Made by a program: the position numbers and the translations under genes. Positions 16,587 to 24,980 of a DNA stretch of 25,799 nt are shown here, one piece after another. Source of the stretch: an uncultured Oscillospiraceae bacterium (GTDB taxonomy: Bacteria > Bacillota > Clostridia > Oscillospirales > Oscillospiraceae); assembly GCA_934569225.1 (NCBI GenBank), contig CAKTKC010000027.1, positions 1 through 25,799 of the forward strand, given 5' to 3'. Below the pieces are notes generated by a model that did not search any database, was not told the DNA's origin, and saw nothing but the letters and a program-made list of their open reading frames with translations. The first letter of the stretch is position 1, and every line of letters starts with the position of its first letter.

Positions 16587-19500
16587 CTATTTCAGCACAA
16601 CATTTGCTTCTCCGAGCACATTTTTCAGCTCAGAAAGCATACTTTCCCGGATGCAGCACCGGGTACCCCGGCGTCGTTCTGTGTCCGCAAAGTAAAGCAC
16701 CGCTGTGCTGTCCCCCGGGAACATGTTCAGGATGCACCGGATCTTGGGATACAGCATCCCTTCCTCCCCCGGCAGGCGGAGATACAGCGTGCCGCTCTTG
16801 TTCACATTCTGCGGCTGCTCCGGGGGCGCGCTGCCGTCGGCGTAGTCCGAAATGGGACGGGCACGGTTGATGACGATCTGCGGCTCCTTGTCGTCCCGGA
16901 GGGACAGCCGCCCGGTGATAACTACAGCGCTGTTTTCCCGGAGGTAACCGCCGTACTGATCCAGCACGTTGGAGAACGCCAGCATTTCAATGGACGCCGT
17001 ATCGTCTTCTACCGTGACATACGCCATCATAGAGTTGTTCCGGGTGGTCTTCATTTTCACGGTCTGGACAATGCCTGCCACGCTGATGATCTGGTCGTCC
17101 TGGAAGCCGTTGTCCTCTTCCATAAGGCTGCCGATGTGGACAACGTGGGTGTTGCGCAGATAAGGCCGGTAATCGTCCATGGGATGGCCGGAAATATAGA
17201 TGCCGGTGGTCTCCTTCTCCATGGAGAGAAGCTCTCCCTTGTCAAGCTCCTTGAGCTTGGGAATCGGCACTTTGCCCGCCTCGTCGTCCTCGTCCAGCAT
17301 GGCGAACAGACCCATCTGTCCTTCCAGATTTTTCTTCCGGGAGGCGGACACGCTGTCCATCATCTGGTCGTACACCGCCAGAAGCTCACTGCGGTGATAG
17401 CCAAAGCAATCCATGGCGCCGCACTTGATGAAGTTTTCCACGGCGCGCTTGTTCAGCTCGCCCTCCCCCATCCGTTCCAGAAAATCTTCCAGAGAGCGGA
17501 AAACGCCGCCCTCCGACCGTTTGGCCGCCATAGAGCGGATAAGCCCCCGGCCTACGTTCTTCACCGCGCCGAGGCCGAAGCGGATTGCGTCGCCCTCGAC
17601 GGTGAAGTAGTCCTCGGAATGGTTGATGTCCGGCGGCAGAACCGGGATTCCCAGTTCCCGGCACTCGGCGATATAACCGGAGATTTTGGTGGCGGAGTCC
17701 AGAACGGAGGTCATCAGTGCCGCCATGTACTGCCTTGGATAGTGGCACTTGAGGTAGGCCGTCTGGTAGGCGACCACAGCATAGCACACCGCGTGGGCCT
17801 TGTTGAAGGCGTAGTTGGCAAAATCTACAATTTCGTCGTAAATCGACTGTGCCACCGCTTCGGGTACGCCCCGGGCGATGCAGCCGTCAATCTTCTGCTC
17901 CCGGTCGCCGTAAACGAAGGTCTTCCGCTCGGCATCAATGACCTTCTGCTTTTTCTTGGAAATTGCCCGGCGGATGTTGTCCGCCTGCCCCATGGAGTAA
18001 CCGCCCAAAGTCCTAAAAATCTCAATGACCTGCTCCTGATAGACGATACAGCCGTATGTCACCTTCAGGATCGGCTCCAGAAGGGGCGTTTTGTAAGTCA
18101 CTTTCCCGGGGTTGAACTTATTTTCAACGAATTTGGGAATGGATTCCATAGGGCCGGGGCGGTAGAGCGCCACAATAGCCGTCAGGTCTTCGATGGAGGT
18201 GGGCTTCATGCTGACGCACACCCCGGTCATACCGGTGGATTCCATCTGGAAAACGCCCTGGGTCTTGCCCTCAGCCAGCATGGCGAAGGTCTCCGGGTCG
18301 TTATCCGGCGCTTTTGCAATCAAAAAGTCGGGGTCTTCCTGCTGCGCCAGCGCTTCCGCGTCCTGAATCACCGACAGGTTCCGCAGACCCAGAAAGTCCA
18401 TTTTCAGAAGTCCCAGCTCTTCGATGGTGGTCATGGTGTACTGGGTGACCACGGTATCGTCGTTCCGGGACAGGGGGACGTAGGTATTGACCGGCTGCGC
18501 CGTGATGACCACGCCCGCGGCGTGGGTGGACGTATTCCGGGGCATTCCCTCCAGGCGCATGGCCGTGTCGATGAGCGTTTTCACCCGCTGGTCGCCGTCG
18601 TACATCTCCTTGAGCTTGGGAGAAATCTTCATGGCCTCCGCCAGCGTCAGGTGCAGCGGCATGGTGGGCACCAGCTTGGCCACCACGTCCGTCTCCGCGT
18701 AGGAGAAGTTCAGCGCCCGGCCAACGTCCCGGATAGCACCCCGGGCGGCCATGGTGCCAAAGGTGACGATCTGGGCAACATGATCCGCACCGTATTTCTC
18801 CATGACGTATTCCATGACCTCGCCCCGGCGTTCCGGGCTGAAATCCGTATCGAAATCCGGCATACTCACCCGTTCCGGGTTGAGGAACCGCTCGAAAATG
18901 AGGTTATACTTCATGGGGTCGATTTCCGTGATGTGCATACAGTATGCTACAATGGAAGCCGCACCGGAACCGCGTCCCGGCCCCACGGGAATGCCGTTGA
19001 CCTTGGCATAGTGAATGAAGTCCCAGACAATGAGGTAGTAGTTTACATAACCCATCCGACTGATGACGCCGATCTCATATTCCAGCCGTTCCCGGTAAGC
19101 TTCGGGCGCGTCAGGATACCGCTCGGCAAAACCCTCAGCGCACAGCTTACGGAAATATTCCTCGTCCGTATACCCCTCCGGCACCGGGTAAGAGGGCAGA
19201 TGATATTCGTGGAAGGTAAATTCCAGATTGCACCGCTCGGCAATGCGGACGGTGTTCTCAAAGGCTTCCTCGCAGCCGGGGAACAGCCCTTTCATTTCGT
19301 CCTCGCTTTTGAGGTAGAATTCCTGGGTCTGGAATTTCATTCGATTGGTGTCGTCCACGGTCTTGCCGGTCTGGATGCACAGCAGGACGTCCTGCATTTC
19401 CGCGTCCTCTTTGCGCAGATAGTGGGCGTCGTTGGTCACAACCAACGGCAGTCCCAGCTCCCGGGCAAGGCGCTGGACGCCCTGATTCACTGGGCGCTGC

Positions 19501-20042
19501 TCCGGAATGCCGTGATCCTGCAATTCCAGGAAGAAATTCCCCTCCCCGAAAATGCCGGACATTTTCTTTGCGTACTCCTTCGCGGAATCGTAGTCTTCTT
19601 CCATCAGGTACTGCGGAATGGCACCGGCAAGGCACGCGGACAGGGCAATCAGCCCCTCGTGATGCTGCTCCAACAGTTTCAGGTCAATTCTGGGCTTGCC
19701 GTAAAAGCCGTGGATAAAGGCTTCCGACACCAGATAGCAGAGGTTTTCATACCCCGTTCGGTTTTCGCACAGCAGCACCAGATGATAGGGGTCATTGTCG
19801 ATCCCGTGTACCCGGTCGGCCATGCCCCGGCGGGCGACGTAGACCTCGCAGCCGATGATAGGCTTGATTCCGGCGGCTTTGGCGGCTTTATAAAAGTCGA
19901 TGCAGCCGTACATCACGCCGTGGTCGGTGATGGCAATGGCCGTCTGCCCCAGCTCCTTGACCCAATCCATGATGCCGTCAATGCGGCACGCGCCGTCCAG
20001 TAAGCTGTATTCCGTATGGACATGCAAATGTACAAAGCTCAT
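16587..20042 (-). CDS. dnaE: DNA polymerase III subunit alpha (DnaE type)
   Basis: A 1151-residue C-family replicative polymerase subunit. The N-terminal PHP domain begins VHLHVHTEYSLLDG, with metal-ligand-type His7 and His9. The polymerase active site is PDFDTDF at 395-401 (Asp398 and Asp400), and a third acidic residue is Asp549 in the KMDFLGLRN segment. A helix-hairpin-helix region (GLGAVKNVG) follows near residue 820. An OB fold (VAGIVQTVKMKTTRNN onwards) lies in roughly the 1000-1080 range. It lacks the PolC-type internal exonuclease. The ATG overlaps the whiA stop as ATGA, with GAGGTGAAGG upstream, so the two are coupled. No clear terminator follows. Confidence 0.97.
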   Translation of the reverse strand: MSFVHLHVHTEYSLLDGACRIDGIMDWVKELGQTAIAITDHGVMYGCIDFYKAAKAAGIKPIIGCEVYVARRGMADRVHGIDNDPYHLVLLCENRTGYENLCYLVSEAFIHGFYGKPRIDLKLLEQHHEGLIALSACLAGAIPQYLMEEDYDSAKEYAKKMSGIFGEGNFFLELQDHGIPEQRPVNQGVQRLARELGLPLVVTNDAHYLRKEDAEMQDVLLCIQTGKTVDDTNRMKFQTQEFYLKSEDEMKGLFPGCEEAFENTVRIAERCNLEFTFHEYHLPSYPVPEGYTDEEYFRKLCAEGFAERYPDAPEAYRERLEYEIGVISRMGYVNYYLIVWDFIHYAKVNGIPVGPGRGSGAASIVAYCMHITEIDPMKYNLIFERFLNPERVSMPDFDTDFSPERRGEVMEYVMEKYGADHVAQIVTFGTMAARGAIRDVGRALNFSYAETDVVAKLVPTMPLHLTLAEAMKISPKLKEMYDGDQRVKTLIDTAMRLEGMPRNTSTHAAGVVITAQPVNTYVPLSRNDDTVVTQYTMTTIEELGLLKMDFLGLRNLSVIQDAEALAQQEDPDFLIAKAPDNDPETFAMLAEGKTQGVFQMESTGMTGVCVSMKPTSIEDLTAIVALYRPGPMESIPKFVENKFNPGKVTYKTPLLEPILKVTYGCIVYQEQVIEIFRTLGGYSMGQADNIRRAISKKKQKVIDAERKTFVYGDREQKIDGCIARGVPEAVAQSIYDEIVDFANYAFNKAHAVCYAVVAYQTAYLKCHYPRQYMAALMTSVLDSATKISGYIAECRELGIPVLPPDINHSEDYFTVEGDAIRFGLGAVKNVGRGLIRSMAAKRSEGGVFRSLEDFLERMGEGELNKRAVENFIKCGAMDCFGYHRSELLAVYDQMMDSVSASRKKNLEGQMGLFAMLDEDDEAGKVPIPKLKELDKGELLSMEKETTGIYISGHPMDDYRPYLRNTHVVHIGSLMEEDNGFQDDQIISVAGIVQTVKMKTTRNNSMMAYVTVEDDTASIEMLAFSNVLDQYGGYLRENSAVVITGRLSLRDDKEPQIVINRARPISDYADGSAPPEQPQNVNKSGTLYLRLPGEEGMLYPKIRCILNMFPGDSTAVLYFADTERRRGTRCCIRESMLSELKNVLGEANVVLK

Positions 20043-20953
20043 GCCTTCACCTCTTCCGCCAGCTCCAGCAGCCGTCGCATACGGCTGCCCATGGCAGGCT
20101 TCGTAATGGGCGGCTCCATCATTCCCGCCAGCTCGGACAATGACGCGGAGGGGTTTTCCTCTCTGGCAATGGCCGCCCGCCGGAGCTTTTCGGGAAGCTT
20201 ATCCATCACGCCCGTCTCTCTTATAATGCGAATTGCCGCAAGCTGTTCCTGCGCGGCTTCCACCACCTTGGAGGTGTTGGCGTCGTCGCAGTTGCAGCGG
20301 CGGTTGACTTTGTTGTTCAGTTCCTTTTCCAGCCGGGCTTCCATAATGCCCATGGCCGCCACCGGCGCACCGAGGAACGCGAGAAAGTCGGAGATCAGCT
20401 CGCTGTGCTTCAGATATAGCACCTGCCCGCCGCTTCGGCTGGCCATTTTGGGGGAAAAGCCCATGACCTCCCGCATCAGCGAATCCGTTTCCCGGGCAAC
20501 GCTCTGGTGGGTGGTGGCCAGCTCCATATGGTAGCCCTTCCCGGGGTCGGTAACGCTTCCCCCGGCGAGAAATGCCCCCCGGAGGAAGGACGCTTTGCAG
20601 CAGTCCTCCTCAACTACCGGCAGGTTCACATGGAGCGCCAGCGTATCCTGCGCGTTAAACCCGAAGGCTTCCATGATCGTCTCGGTTTTTTCATCGTCCC
20701 ATATCTGGAACACCAGCTTCCCCGGCGAAGCAAGGCTGGGATAGCTGTCGAAGGACAGATCAAAGGCTTTTTTGAACAGCTTCGGCAGAATATAGGCAAA
20801 ATCCCGGCTTTCGGTGATGATTTTAATGCCGTCAGCGGAAAAATTGTTGGCAAACAGCAGGACGCCGAAGCACTCCGCAAGAGCGCAGCAATGCTTCTGG
20901 GGCAAAATCCGGCAGACCTCCGCCTTGGCGGCAGAGGAAAAAGAGCTTGCCAT
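20039..20953 (-). CDS. whiA: DNA-binding protein WhiA
   Basis: A 304-residue WhiA, a conserved Gram-positive protein linked to cell division and chromosome segregation (sporulation regulator in Streptomyces). The N-terminal LAGLIDADG-like homing-endonuclease fold includes SFLRGAFLAGGSVTDP (about residues 122-137). The C-terminal helix-turn-helix region is visible as NRRCNCDDANTSKVVEAA, a family signature, followed by LSELAGMMEPPITKPAMGSR. The ATG at 20953 gives the usual short N-terminus (FSSAAKAEVCRIL). The end of the structured repeat lies 15 bp upstream of it, so the repeat forms most of the leader. The normal upstream partners rapZ and yvcK are not between it and murB. Confidence 0.95.
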   Translation of the reverse strand: MASSFSSAAKAEVCRILPQKHCCALAECFGVLLFANNFSADGIKIITESRDFAYILPKLFKKAFDLSFDSYPSLASPGKLVFQIWDDEKTETIMEAFGFNAQDTLALHVNLPVVEEDCCKASFLRGAFLAGGSVTDPGKGYHMELATTHQSVARETDSLMREVMGFSPKMASRSGGQVLYLKHSELISDFLAFLGAPVAAMGIMEARLEKELNNKVNRRCNCDDANTSKVVEAAQEQLAAIRIIRETGVMDKLPEKLRRAAIAREENPSASLSELAGMMEPPITKPAMGSRMRRLLELAEEVKA

Positions 20954-20967
20954 GGGGAGACCACCCT

Positions 20968-21143
20968 TCTAATACTATTTCCTGATTAAAATCTTGATTT
21001 TAATCAGGAAGGCATCGCCTGATGGCGCTGCCTGTTTTGTGATTTATAAGGAAAGAAATCACAAAACAAGTCTCATATGAACTCCTTGCCCTTCGGGCAA
21101 TTAAAATCTTTTCTAAAGATTTTAATTGGAGTTCAGTATAAGA
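20968..21143 (+). repeat. Structured dispersed repeat, copy 2 (176 bp)
   Basis: Near-identical to 2325-2501 and in the same window orientation, but here antisense to the flanking genes. The ends are TCTAATACT (20968-20976) and AGTATAAGA (21135-21143). All hairpins of copy 1 are kept; the first loop is one base shorter and the second loop reads TGAT instead of TATT. It fills most of the 204-bp gap between the murB stop and the whiA start. Confidence 0.85.
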
Positions 21144-21157
21144 ATTCTTTCTTATCT

Positions 21158-22069
21158 TTACCAGATGCGAACCTCCGGTTCCAGCCGGATACCGCTTTTC
21201 CGGTAGACCTGTTCGGACACCTGAGACAGCAGCGCCTTCACATCCGCCGCCGTTGCACCGCCCAGATTGACGGCAAACCCGGCATGCTTCGCGGAGATCG
21301 CCGCGCCGCCTACCTGATAGCCCTTCAATCCCGCTTCTTCGATCAGCGCCGCAGCATAACCGCCCGTCGGGCGTTTGAATGCAGAACCGGCCGAAGGAAC
21401 GTCCAACGGCTGGGAAGCGGTGCGGCGGGCAATCAGTTCCTTCATTTTCGCCCAGATTTCTTCCGGGTTCCCCTTTTTCAGGGCAAAATCCGCGCTGACC
21501 ACGATTCCCGGGCGGTTTTCCAGCACGCTGTGGCGATAGGAAAAAGCCATCTCTGCGTTGGACAGGCGGAAAAGCTTGCCGTCCAAATCCATAACCTCAA
21601 CACTTTCGCAGATCTGGCAAATTTCGCCGCCGTAAGCCCCGGCGTTCATATACACGCCGCCGCCGACGGTTCCCGGTATGCCGTGGGCGAATTCCATGCC
21701 GGTGAGACCCATGTTCGCAGCGTTCACCGCCGCCCGTGCCATGGTCACGCCCGCCATCACCCGGATGTGGGTCTCGTCCAGCCGTTCCATGCCGCCCAGG
21801 CAATCCTTCAGGCAGACAACCAGCCCCCGGACGCCCTCGTCCGGCGCCAGCACGTTGGTTCCCGCGCCCAGAATGGCGCATTTGCAGTTCAGCTTGGCGC
21901 AGGCTTTCAGAATATCCGCCAGTTCCATTTTGGTCTTGGGAAACGCCATCACCTCGGCGTTTCCGCCGATGCGAAAGGAGGTATGCTTTGCCAGAGCTTC
22001 TTCAAACCGAAGCTCCACATCGGGCAGTAAAGCGGAGAGTTTCCGCTGGAATTCAGTCAACTCAGTCAT
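21158..22069 (-). CDS. murB: UDP-N-acetylenolpyruvoylglucosamine reductase
   Basis: A 303-residue FAD enzyme that reduces UDP-GlcNAc-enolpyruvate to UDP-MurNAc with NADPH, in cytoplasmic peptidoglycan precursor synthesis. The FAD-binding region shows AILGAGTN (65-72) and IPGTVGGGVYMNAGAYGGE (131-149). Active-site elements are the SYRHS loop (177-181), Ser229 in GSAFKRP as proton donor, and Glu299 in the terminal PEVRIW. The frame is open for 19 codons upstream, but the ATG at 22069 is preferred: GGAGG lies 5 bp before it and a good promoter lies just upstream, inside the longer frame. The stop is 15 bp from the structured repeat. Confidence 0.96.
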   Translation of the reverse strand: MTELTEFQRKLSALLPDVELRFEEALAKHTSFRIGGNAEVMAFPKTKMELADILKACAKLNCKCAILGAGTNVLAPDEGVRGLVVCLKDCLGGMERLDETHIRVMAGVTMARAAVNAANMGLTGMEFAHGIPGTVGGGVYMNAGAYGGEICQICESVEVMDLDGKLFRLSNAEMAFSYRHSVLENRPGIVVSADFALKKGNPEEIWAKMKELIARRTASQPLDVPSAGSAFKRPTGGYAAALIEEAGLKGYQVGGAAISAKHAGFAVNLGGATAADVKALLSQVSEQVYRKSGIRLEPEVRIW

Positions 22070-22097
22070 AAACGCCTCCGGGTGTAAACTATAGTAC

Positions 22098-22126
22098 AGT
22101 ATAGCATATTCCCCGGCGGTTTGCAA
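22098..22126 (-). promoter_or_regulatory. Sigma-A promoter for murB
   Basis: On the minus strand TTGCAA (22126-22121) and TATACT (22103-22098) are 17 bp apart, and TGC before the -10 makes it extended. It lies about 30 bp upstream of the murB ATG and likely drives murB-whiA-dnaE. Confidence 0.75.
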
Positions 22127-22165
22127 TTATGACAAACATGAAATTTATGTAACAAACACCCCGCA

Positions 22166-22202
22166 GAAAGAAATTGCGGGAAAGCACCGCTTCCCCGCAA
22201 TT
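22166..22202 (-). terminator. Terminator of the LCP gene
   Basis: Around 22172-22202 the minus strand forms a near-perfect 14-bp stem (ATTGCGGGGAAGC with GCTTTCCCGCAAT) closed by a 3-base loop, followed by TTTCTTTCT. It separates the LCP gene from the murB promoter. Confidence 0.75.
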
Positions 22203-22215
22203 CTTCCATTACAAC

Positions 22216-23388
22216 TTAATCCTGAATCGGCACCGTTTCGGGGATCTCGCCCTCGCCTTCGGTGAGCGCCCGCATGTAGGCCACGTTCTTGTCTTTATCA
22301 AACAGCATAACGCTGTGGATCATTCCGTCTCCGTAAATATCCACCATATCTCCCCAGGAATAGCCCTTGGCACGCACCGGGCAGGTGCCGCTGGACTTGA
22401 TCTCCAGTCCCGACAGCATGGGCAGCATCTTCATGAGAAGATCGGTGATCTGGGAATTGGTCATGCTCACGGACACCAGCGGCAGAACCTCATTGGCCAG
22501 ATTCTGCACGTCGGAAAGGCTCATCTTCTTGACCTTGGCCAGCAGCGCCTCCATGAACTGCCGCTGACGAGCGGTACGCTTGATGTCGCTCTCGCCGTCG
22601 CCCTCCGCCTTCCGCATACGGACGTAAGCAAGGGCGGTAGAGCCGTCCAGCCAGTTTTTACCTTCCTTCACCTCATAGTAATAGCGGTCATGGAAGTCGT
22701 TGAGGTAGTTGGCTTCCGCCTCGGTCAGCTCAATATTCAGGCCGCCGACCAGGTTGATTGCCTTGATAAAGGCGTCGAAATCGATCTCCACATCGTAATC
22801 CACTTCAATGCCGAAGTTCTTGTACAGCGTCAGGTTCATCAGGCCCATAGCATCCGCCGTGCTGTTGGTGCAGATATAGCCGTTGTGGTAGATGCTGGTG
22901 AGCTTGATCTTGCCGCCGCTGTGATTCTTTCCGTTGGTGTCCGTATAGTTGGGATACTGCACCAGCGTGTCCCGAAGCAGGGAGGTCAGGGTGACGGTCT
23001 TTTCGTATGTGTTCACCGTGCAGAGAATCATGGTATCCGCGAACCGCTCGGCCTCTCCCTCACGGGATGCCTGACCGACCAGAAGGATATTGATATAGTC
23101 GGCGCTGGATGCAACATGAGGTTCCGTCGCGGCCACGGTAGTTTCCACCGTGGCGGCCGTCGCTTCCGTAGCAGCTGCCGTCGTCTCCGTCGGCTCCGTT
23201 GCCAGATCGGCATAGTTGATCGTCGGCACCTGCACCTGATTCAGCTTCTTGAGCATGGAGTTGTAATACACAACAGCCGCAACCACCAGTGCGGCAATCA
23301 AGATCATAATAACCAGAACCACGATCAGCACGGTCTTTTTCACGCCGCCTGCTTTTTGTGGCTTTTTTCTTTCATAGCGTCCGCTCAT
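22216..23388 (-). CDS. LCP (LytR-CpsA-Psr) family cell-wall glycopolymer ligase
   Basis: A 390-residue membrane protein expected to attach teichoic-acid-like or other glycopolymers to peptidoglycan on the outer face of the membrane. A short basic N-terminus is followed by one transmembrane helix (about 18-42), a Thr/Ala/Glu-rich linker (62-92), and the LCP domain from about residue 98. Conserved LCP features include Arg115 and Asp118 (RFADTMIL), the LLRDT motif with Arg139, and YVRMRK with a later Arg-rich segment before the C-terminal helices. The ATG at 23388 has AGGAGG 6 bp upstream. The gene has its own promoter and terminator. The exact glycopolymer is unknown. Confidence 0.92.
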   Translation of the reverse strand: MSGRYERKKPQKAGGVKKTVLIVVLVIMILIAALVVAAVVYYNSMLKKLNQVQVPTINYADLATEPTETTAAATEATAATVETTVAATEPHVASSADYINILLVGQASREGEAERFADTMILCTVNTYEKTVTLTSLLRDTLVQYPNYTDTNGKNHSGGKIKLTSIYHNGYICTNSTADAMGLMNLTLYKNFGIEVDYDVEIDFDAFIKAINLVGGLNIELTEAEANYLNDFHDRYYYEVKEGKNWLDGSTALAYVRMRKAEGDGESDIKRTARQRQFMEALLAKVKKMSLSDVQNLANEVLPLVSVSMTNSQITDLLMKMLPMLSGLEIKSSGTCPVRAKGYSWGDMVDIYGDGMIHSVMLFDKDKNVAYMRALTEGEGEIPETVPIQD

Positions 23389-23432
23389 GTTGTTCCTCCT
23401 GAGGGATAGTAGTCGAAGATACACTAGGGGAC

Positions 23433-23461
23433 ATTATACCATGATGCCGCCGAGATTACAA
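23433..23461 (-). promoter_or_regulatory. Sigma-A promoter for the LCP gene
   Basis: Minus-strand TTGTAA (23461-23456) and TATAAT (23438-23433) are 17 bp apart, with TGG before the -10. It lies about 45 bp upstream of the ATG. Confidence 0.8.
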
Positions 23462-23492
23462 GTCTGTTTTTCATTTTTAGCCTTTTCTTAAA

Positions 23493-23525
23493 AATGGAAA
23501 GATGGGCAGCCAAAGGCTGCCCATC
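23493..23525 (-). terminator. Terminator of the ferredoxin gene
   Basis: A perfect 11-bp stem (23501-23511 with 23515-23525) closes a three-base loop and is followed on the minus strand by TTTCCATTTTTAAG. It lies 12 bp beyond the ferredoxin stop. Confidence 0.85.
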
Positions 23526-23537
23526 CGGTTGCTTGAC

Positions 23538-23924
23538 TTATTTCTCCACGATTTCCAGCAGTTCCATAGGGCATGCTTTGACGCAGATGCCGCAGGCAAT
23601 GCACTTGGAGGCGGGGCTGCCTTCCTCGAACACGATCACGTGCATGGGGCAGGCTTCGGCGCACTTGCCGCAGCTGACGCACTTCTTCTTGTTGATCATG
23701 TACACGCCGGTCTTGGGGTTCTGGGTAATGGCTTCGTGCTCACAGGTACGCATACACTTGCCGCACTGAATGCAGGTATTGGGCTTGGCGCCGGTACCCT
23801 TGGCAACGATGCGGACACAGCTCTTATCCTCGTCAAATTCCTTATAAAAAGCCTCGGAGCAGGCAGCGACGCATTGCAGACATGCCATGCACTCCACATT
23901 TTTCTTAGCAACGAGCTTCTTCAT
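23538..23924 (-). CDS. Four-cluster [4Fe-4S] ferredoxin-like protein
   Basis: A 128-residue soluble iron-sulfur protein with four CxxCxxCxxxC motifs: Cys12/15/18/22, 51/54/57/61, 82/85/88/92 and 108/111/114/118, plus one extra Cys36. The spacing matches HycB/DmsB-type electron-transfer subunits, in which motifs 1 and 4 and motifs 2 and 3 usually exchange their fourth ligand, giving four [4Fe-4S] clusters. The first two motifs lack the usual proline after the last cysteine. It stands alone, with its own promoter and terminator and no oxidoreductase partner in the window, so its redox partner is unknown. The ATG at 23924 follows AAGGAG by 11 bp; the frame is open 15 codons further upstream but overlaps the promoter. 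Confidence 0.92.
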   Translation of the reverse strand: MKKLVAKKNVECMACLQCVAACSEAFYKEFDEDKSCVRIVAKGTGAKPNTCIQCGKCMRTCEHEAITQNPKTGVYMINKKKCVSCGKCAEACPMHVIVFEEGSPASKCIACGICVKACPMELLEIVEK

Positions 23925-23960
23925 AGCACAGAATTCTCCTTCGTTTTTTGATTGTCTTTC

Positions 23961-23989
23961 ATTATACATGTCTATGTAAAAAAAAGCAA
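23961..23989 (-). promoter_or_regulatory. Sigma-A promoter for the ferredoxin gene
   Basis: Minus-strand TTGCTT (23989-23984) and TATAAT (23966-23961) are separated by 17 bp that are T-rich on the upstream side. It lies about 37 bp before the ATG. Confidence 0.75.
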
Positions 23990-24192
23990 CAAAAACTTTC
24001 AGAAAATCCGATTTTGCGAGTTATCATATGCTAACTTGCAAAAGAAAATAAAGAAAACGTCCACTTCGCAGGAAACGGAAGAAAAAGTGTTTGCTCTTAT
24101 AAAGTTGCAGAAAACTGGGTATTATTACCAGCGTAAACCCCGGCATACGGGAAATAATACGTTTGAAGCAAGATTCATTTGGAGGTAAAAAC
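23990..24192. other. AT-rich divergent intergenic region
   Basis: This stretch is clearly richer in A and T than the rest of the window and separates the divergent ferredoxin and small lipoprotein genes. The lipoprotein must be transcribed from here, but no -35/-10 pair with normal spacing was found on the plus strand; TATAAA (near 24098) and TATTAT (near 24120) are only loose candidates. No RNA gene was recognised. Confidence 0.5.
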
Positions 24193-24477
24193 ATGAAAAA
24201 ATATGCCATTCTCGTACTGGTTCTCGTCCTTACCGCGGCGCTGTTCACCGGCTGCGGCTGCACCAACCAGGACCCCAGCAGAAACACTACCGTTCCCACC
24301 ACGACGCCTACCGCCGCGACCACTGAGACGACCCGGGCTACCACCGCGCCCACCACGATGCCCAGCGTTGAGCCTTCTACCAACGCCACCATCGACAACG
24401 GCAACGGCCCTCTGGACGGAATGACCGACACAACGAAAAACACCGCCGCCCGTCAGGGTGGGACTGGCATCGGATAA
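24193..24477 (+). CDS. Small Thr/Pro-rich lipoprotein of unknown function
   Basis: A 94-residue predicted lipoprotein. The signal peptide runs from MKKYAILV to a lipobox ending LFTGC, with Cys21 as the lipidation site. The rest is a low-complexity Thr/Pro/Ala/Ser segment (about residues 24-66) and a short Asn/Gly/Asp-rich tail, with no folded domain visible. It may be a surface spacer or wall-associated peptide; no function is assigned. The ATG at 24193 is preferred over one 10 codons upstream because GGAGG lies 7 bp before it and it gives a normal signal peptide. It is the only plus-strand gene in the right half of the window. Confidence 0.78.
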   Translation: MKKYAILVLVLVLTAALFTGCGCTNQDPSRNTTVPTTTPTAATTETTRATTAPTTMPSVEPSTNATIDNGNGPLDGMTDTTKNTAARQGGTGIG

Positions 24478-24480
24478 AGC

Positions 24481-24501
24481 AGCGGGGCAGTTCGCCCCGC
24501 T
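24481..24501. terminator. Hairpin between converging genes
   Basis: AGCGGGGC and GCCCCGCT form a perfect 8-bp stem around a 5-base loop between the small lipoprotein and the flavoprotein gene. No real T tract follows on either side, so efficient termination is uncertain. Confidence 0.55.
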
Positions 24502-24506
24502 ACATA

Positions 24507-24968
24507 TCAGCCCATGCTACGCCGCTTTGCCGTCCGCGCCTGCACCCGCAGACGAAGGACACGGGTTTTGGGAATCACGGCAGTGCTGTGCGGAAAATCC
24601 TCGCCCCGGTACTGCTTCATGATCAGATCCAGCGCCCGGCGTTTTTCCTCCGGCCCGGTCACGTCCTCCAGATAGCCCCAACCGATAACGCTTTCGTAAT
24701 TGATGGAGCACATCCCATTTTCCAGAACCAGACCGTGGGTACAGTCCAGCTCAAAGCTGGCGCAGTTGTCCTTTTCTATCAGGGCATACTTAGCCCCCTC
24801 CCGCGCACCGTGGATGTACAAGGTCATTCCGTCCGGCTCCATTCCGAAGTTCACGGGGAGAATGTAGGGTACTGTGTCCGTATTCAGCGCCAGATGAAGC
24901 ACCTCGCAGCGGGTCATCATTTCCGCGATTTCGGCGGGGTCGGTCACTTCCCGGTCAGTTCGACGCAT
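24507..24968 (-). CDS. Pyridoxamine 5'-phosphate oxidase family protein (NimA-like)
   Basis: A 153-residue protein of the split-barrel flavin-binding superfamily, in the subgroup that includes NimA-type nitroimidazole reductases. Recognised by the N-terminal MRRTDREVTDP start, the following LHLALNTDTVPYILPVNFG strand pair, and a middle segment with LYIHGA and a buried Cys/Phe/Glu strand (NCASFELD). The GWGYLEDV segment and downstream helix also match. It probably binds FMN and reduces a small molecule; whether it confers drug resistance cannot be told. AAGGAGG lies 7 bp before the ATG. It follows the PyrF-like gene by 12 bp, so the two probably form an operon. The product ends in a basic tail. 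Confidence 0.88.
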   Translation of the reverse strand: MRRTDREVTDPAEIAEMMTRCEVLHLALNTDTVPYILPVNFGMEPDGMTLYIHGAREGAKYALIEKDNCASFELDCTHGLVLENGMCSINYESVIGWGYLEDVTGPEEKRRALDLIMKQYRGEDFPHSTAVIPKTRVLRLRVQARTAKRRSMG

Positions 24969-24980
24969 AACGTTTCCTCC

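Noticed and set aside
16551..20003. A 1150-codon open frame on the plus strand, antisense to dnaE
   Set aside because: It mirrors dnaE codon by codon in a GC-rich gene. The product is His/Val/Leu/Gly-rich without any family motif, and dnaE on the other strand is unmistakable.
21077..22030. A plus-strand open frame starting inside repeat copy 2 (MNSLPFGQLKSF...) and running over murB
   Set aside because: It begins in a hairpin arm without a ribosome binding site and then reads antisense to murB. In copy 1 the same start soon reaches a stop. It is not supported as an element-encoded protein.
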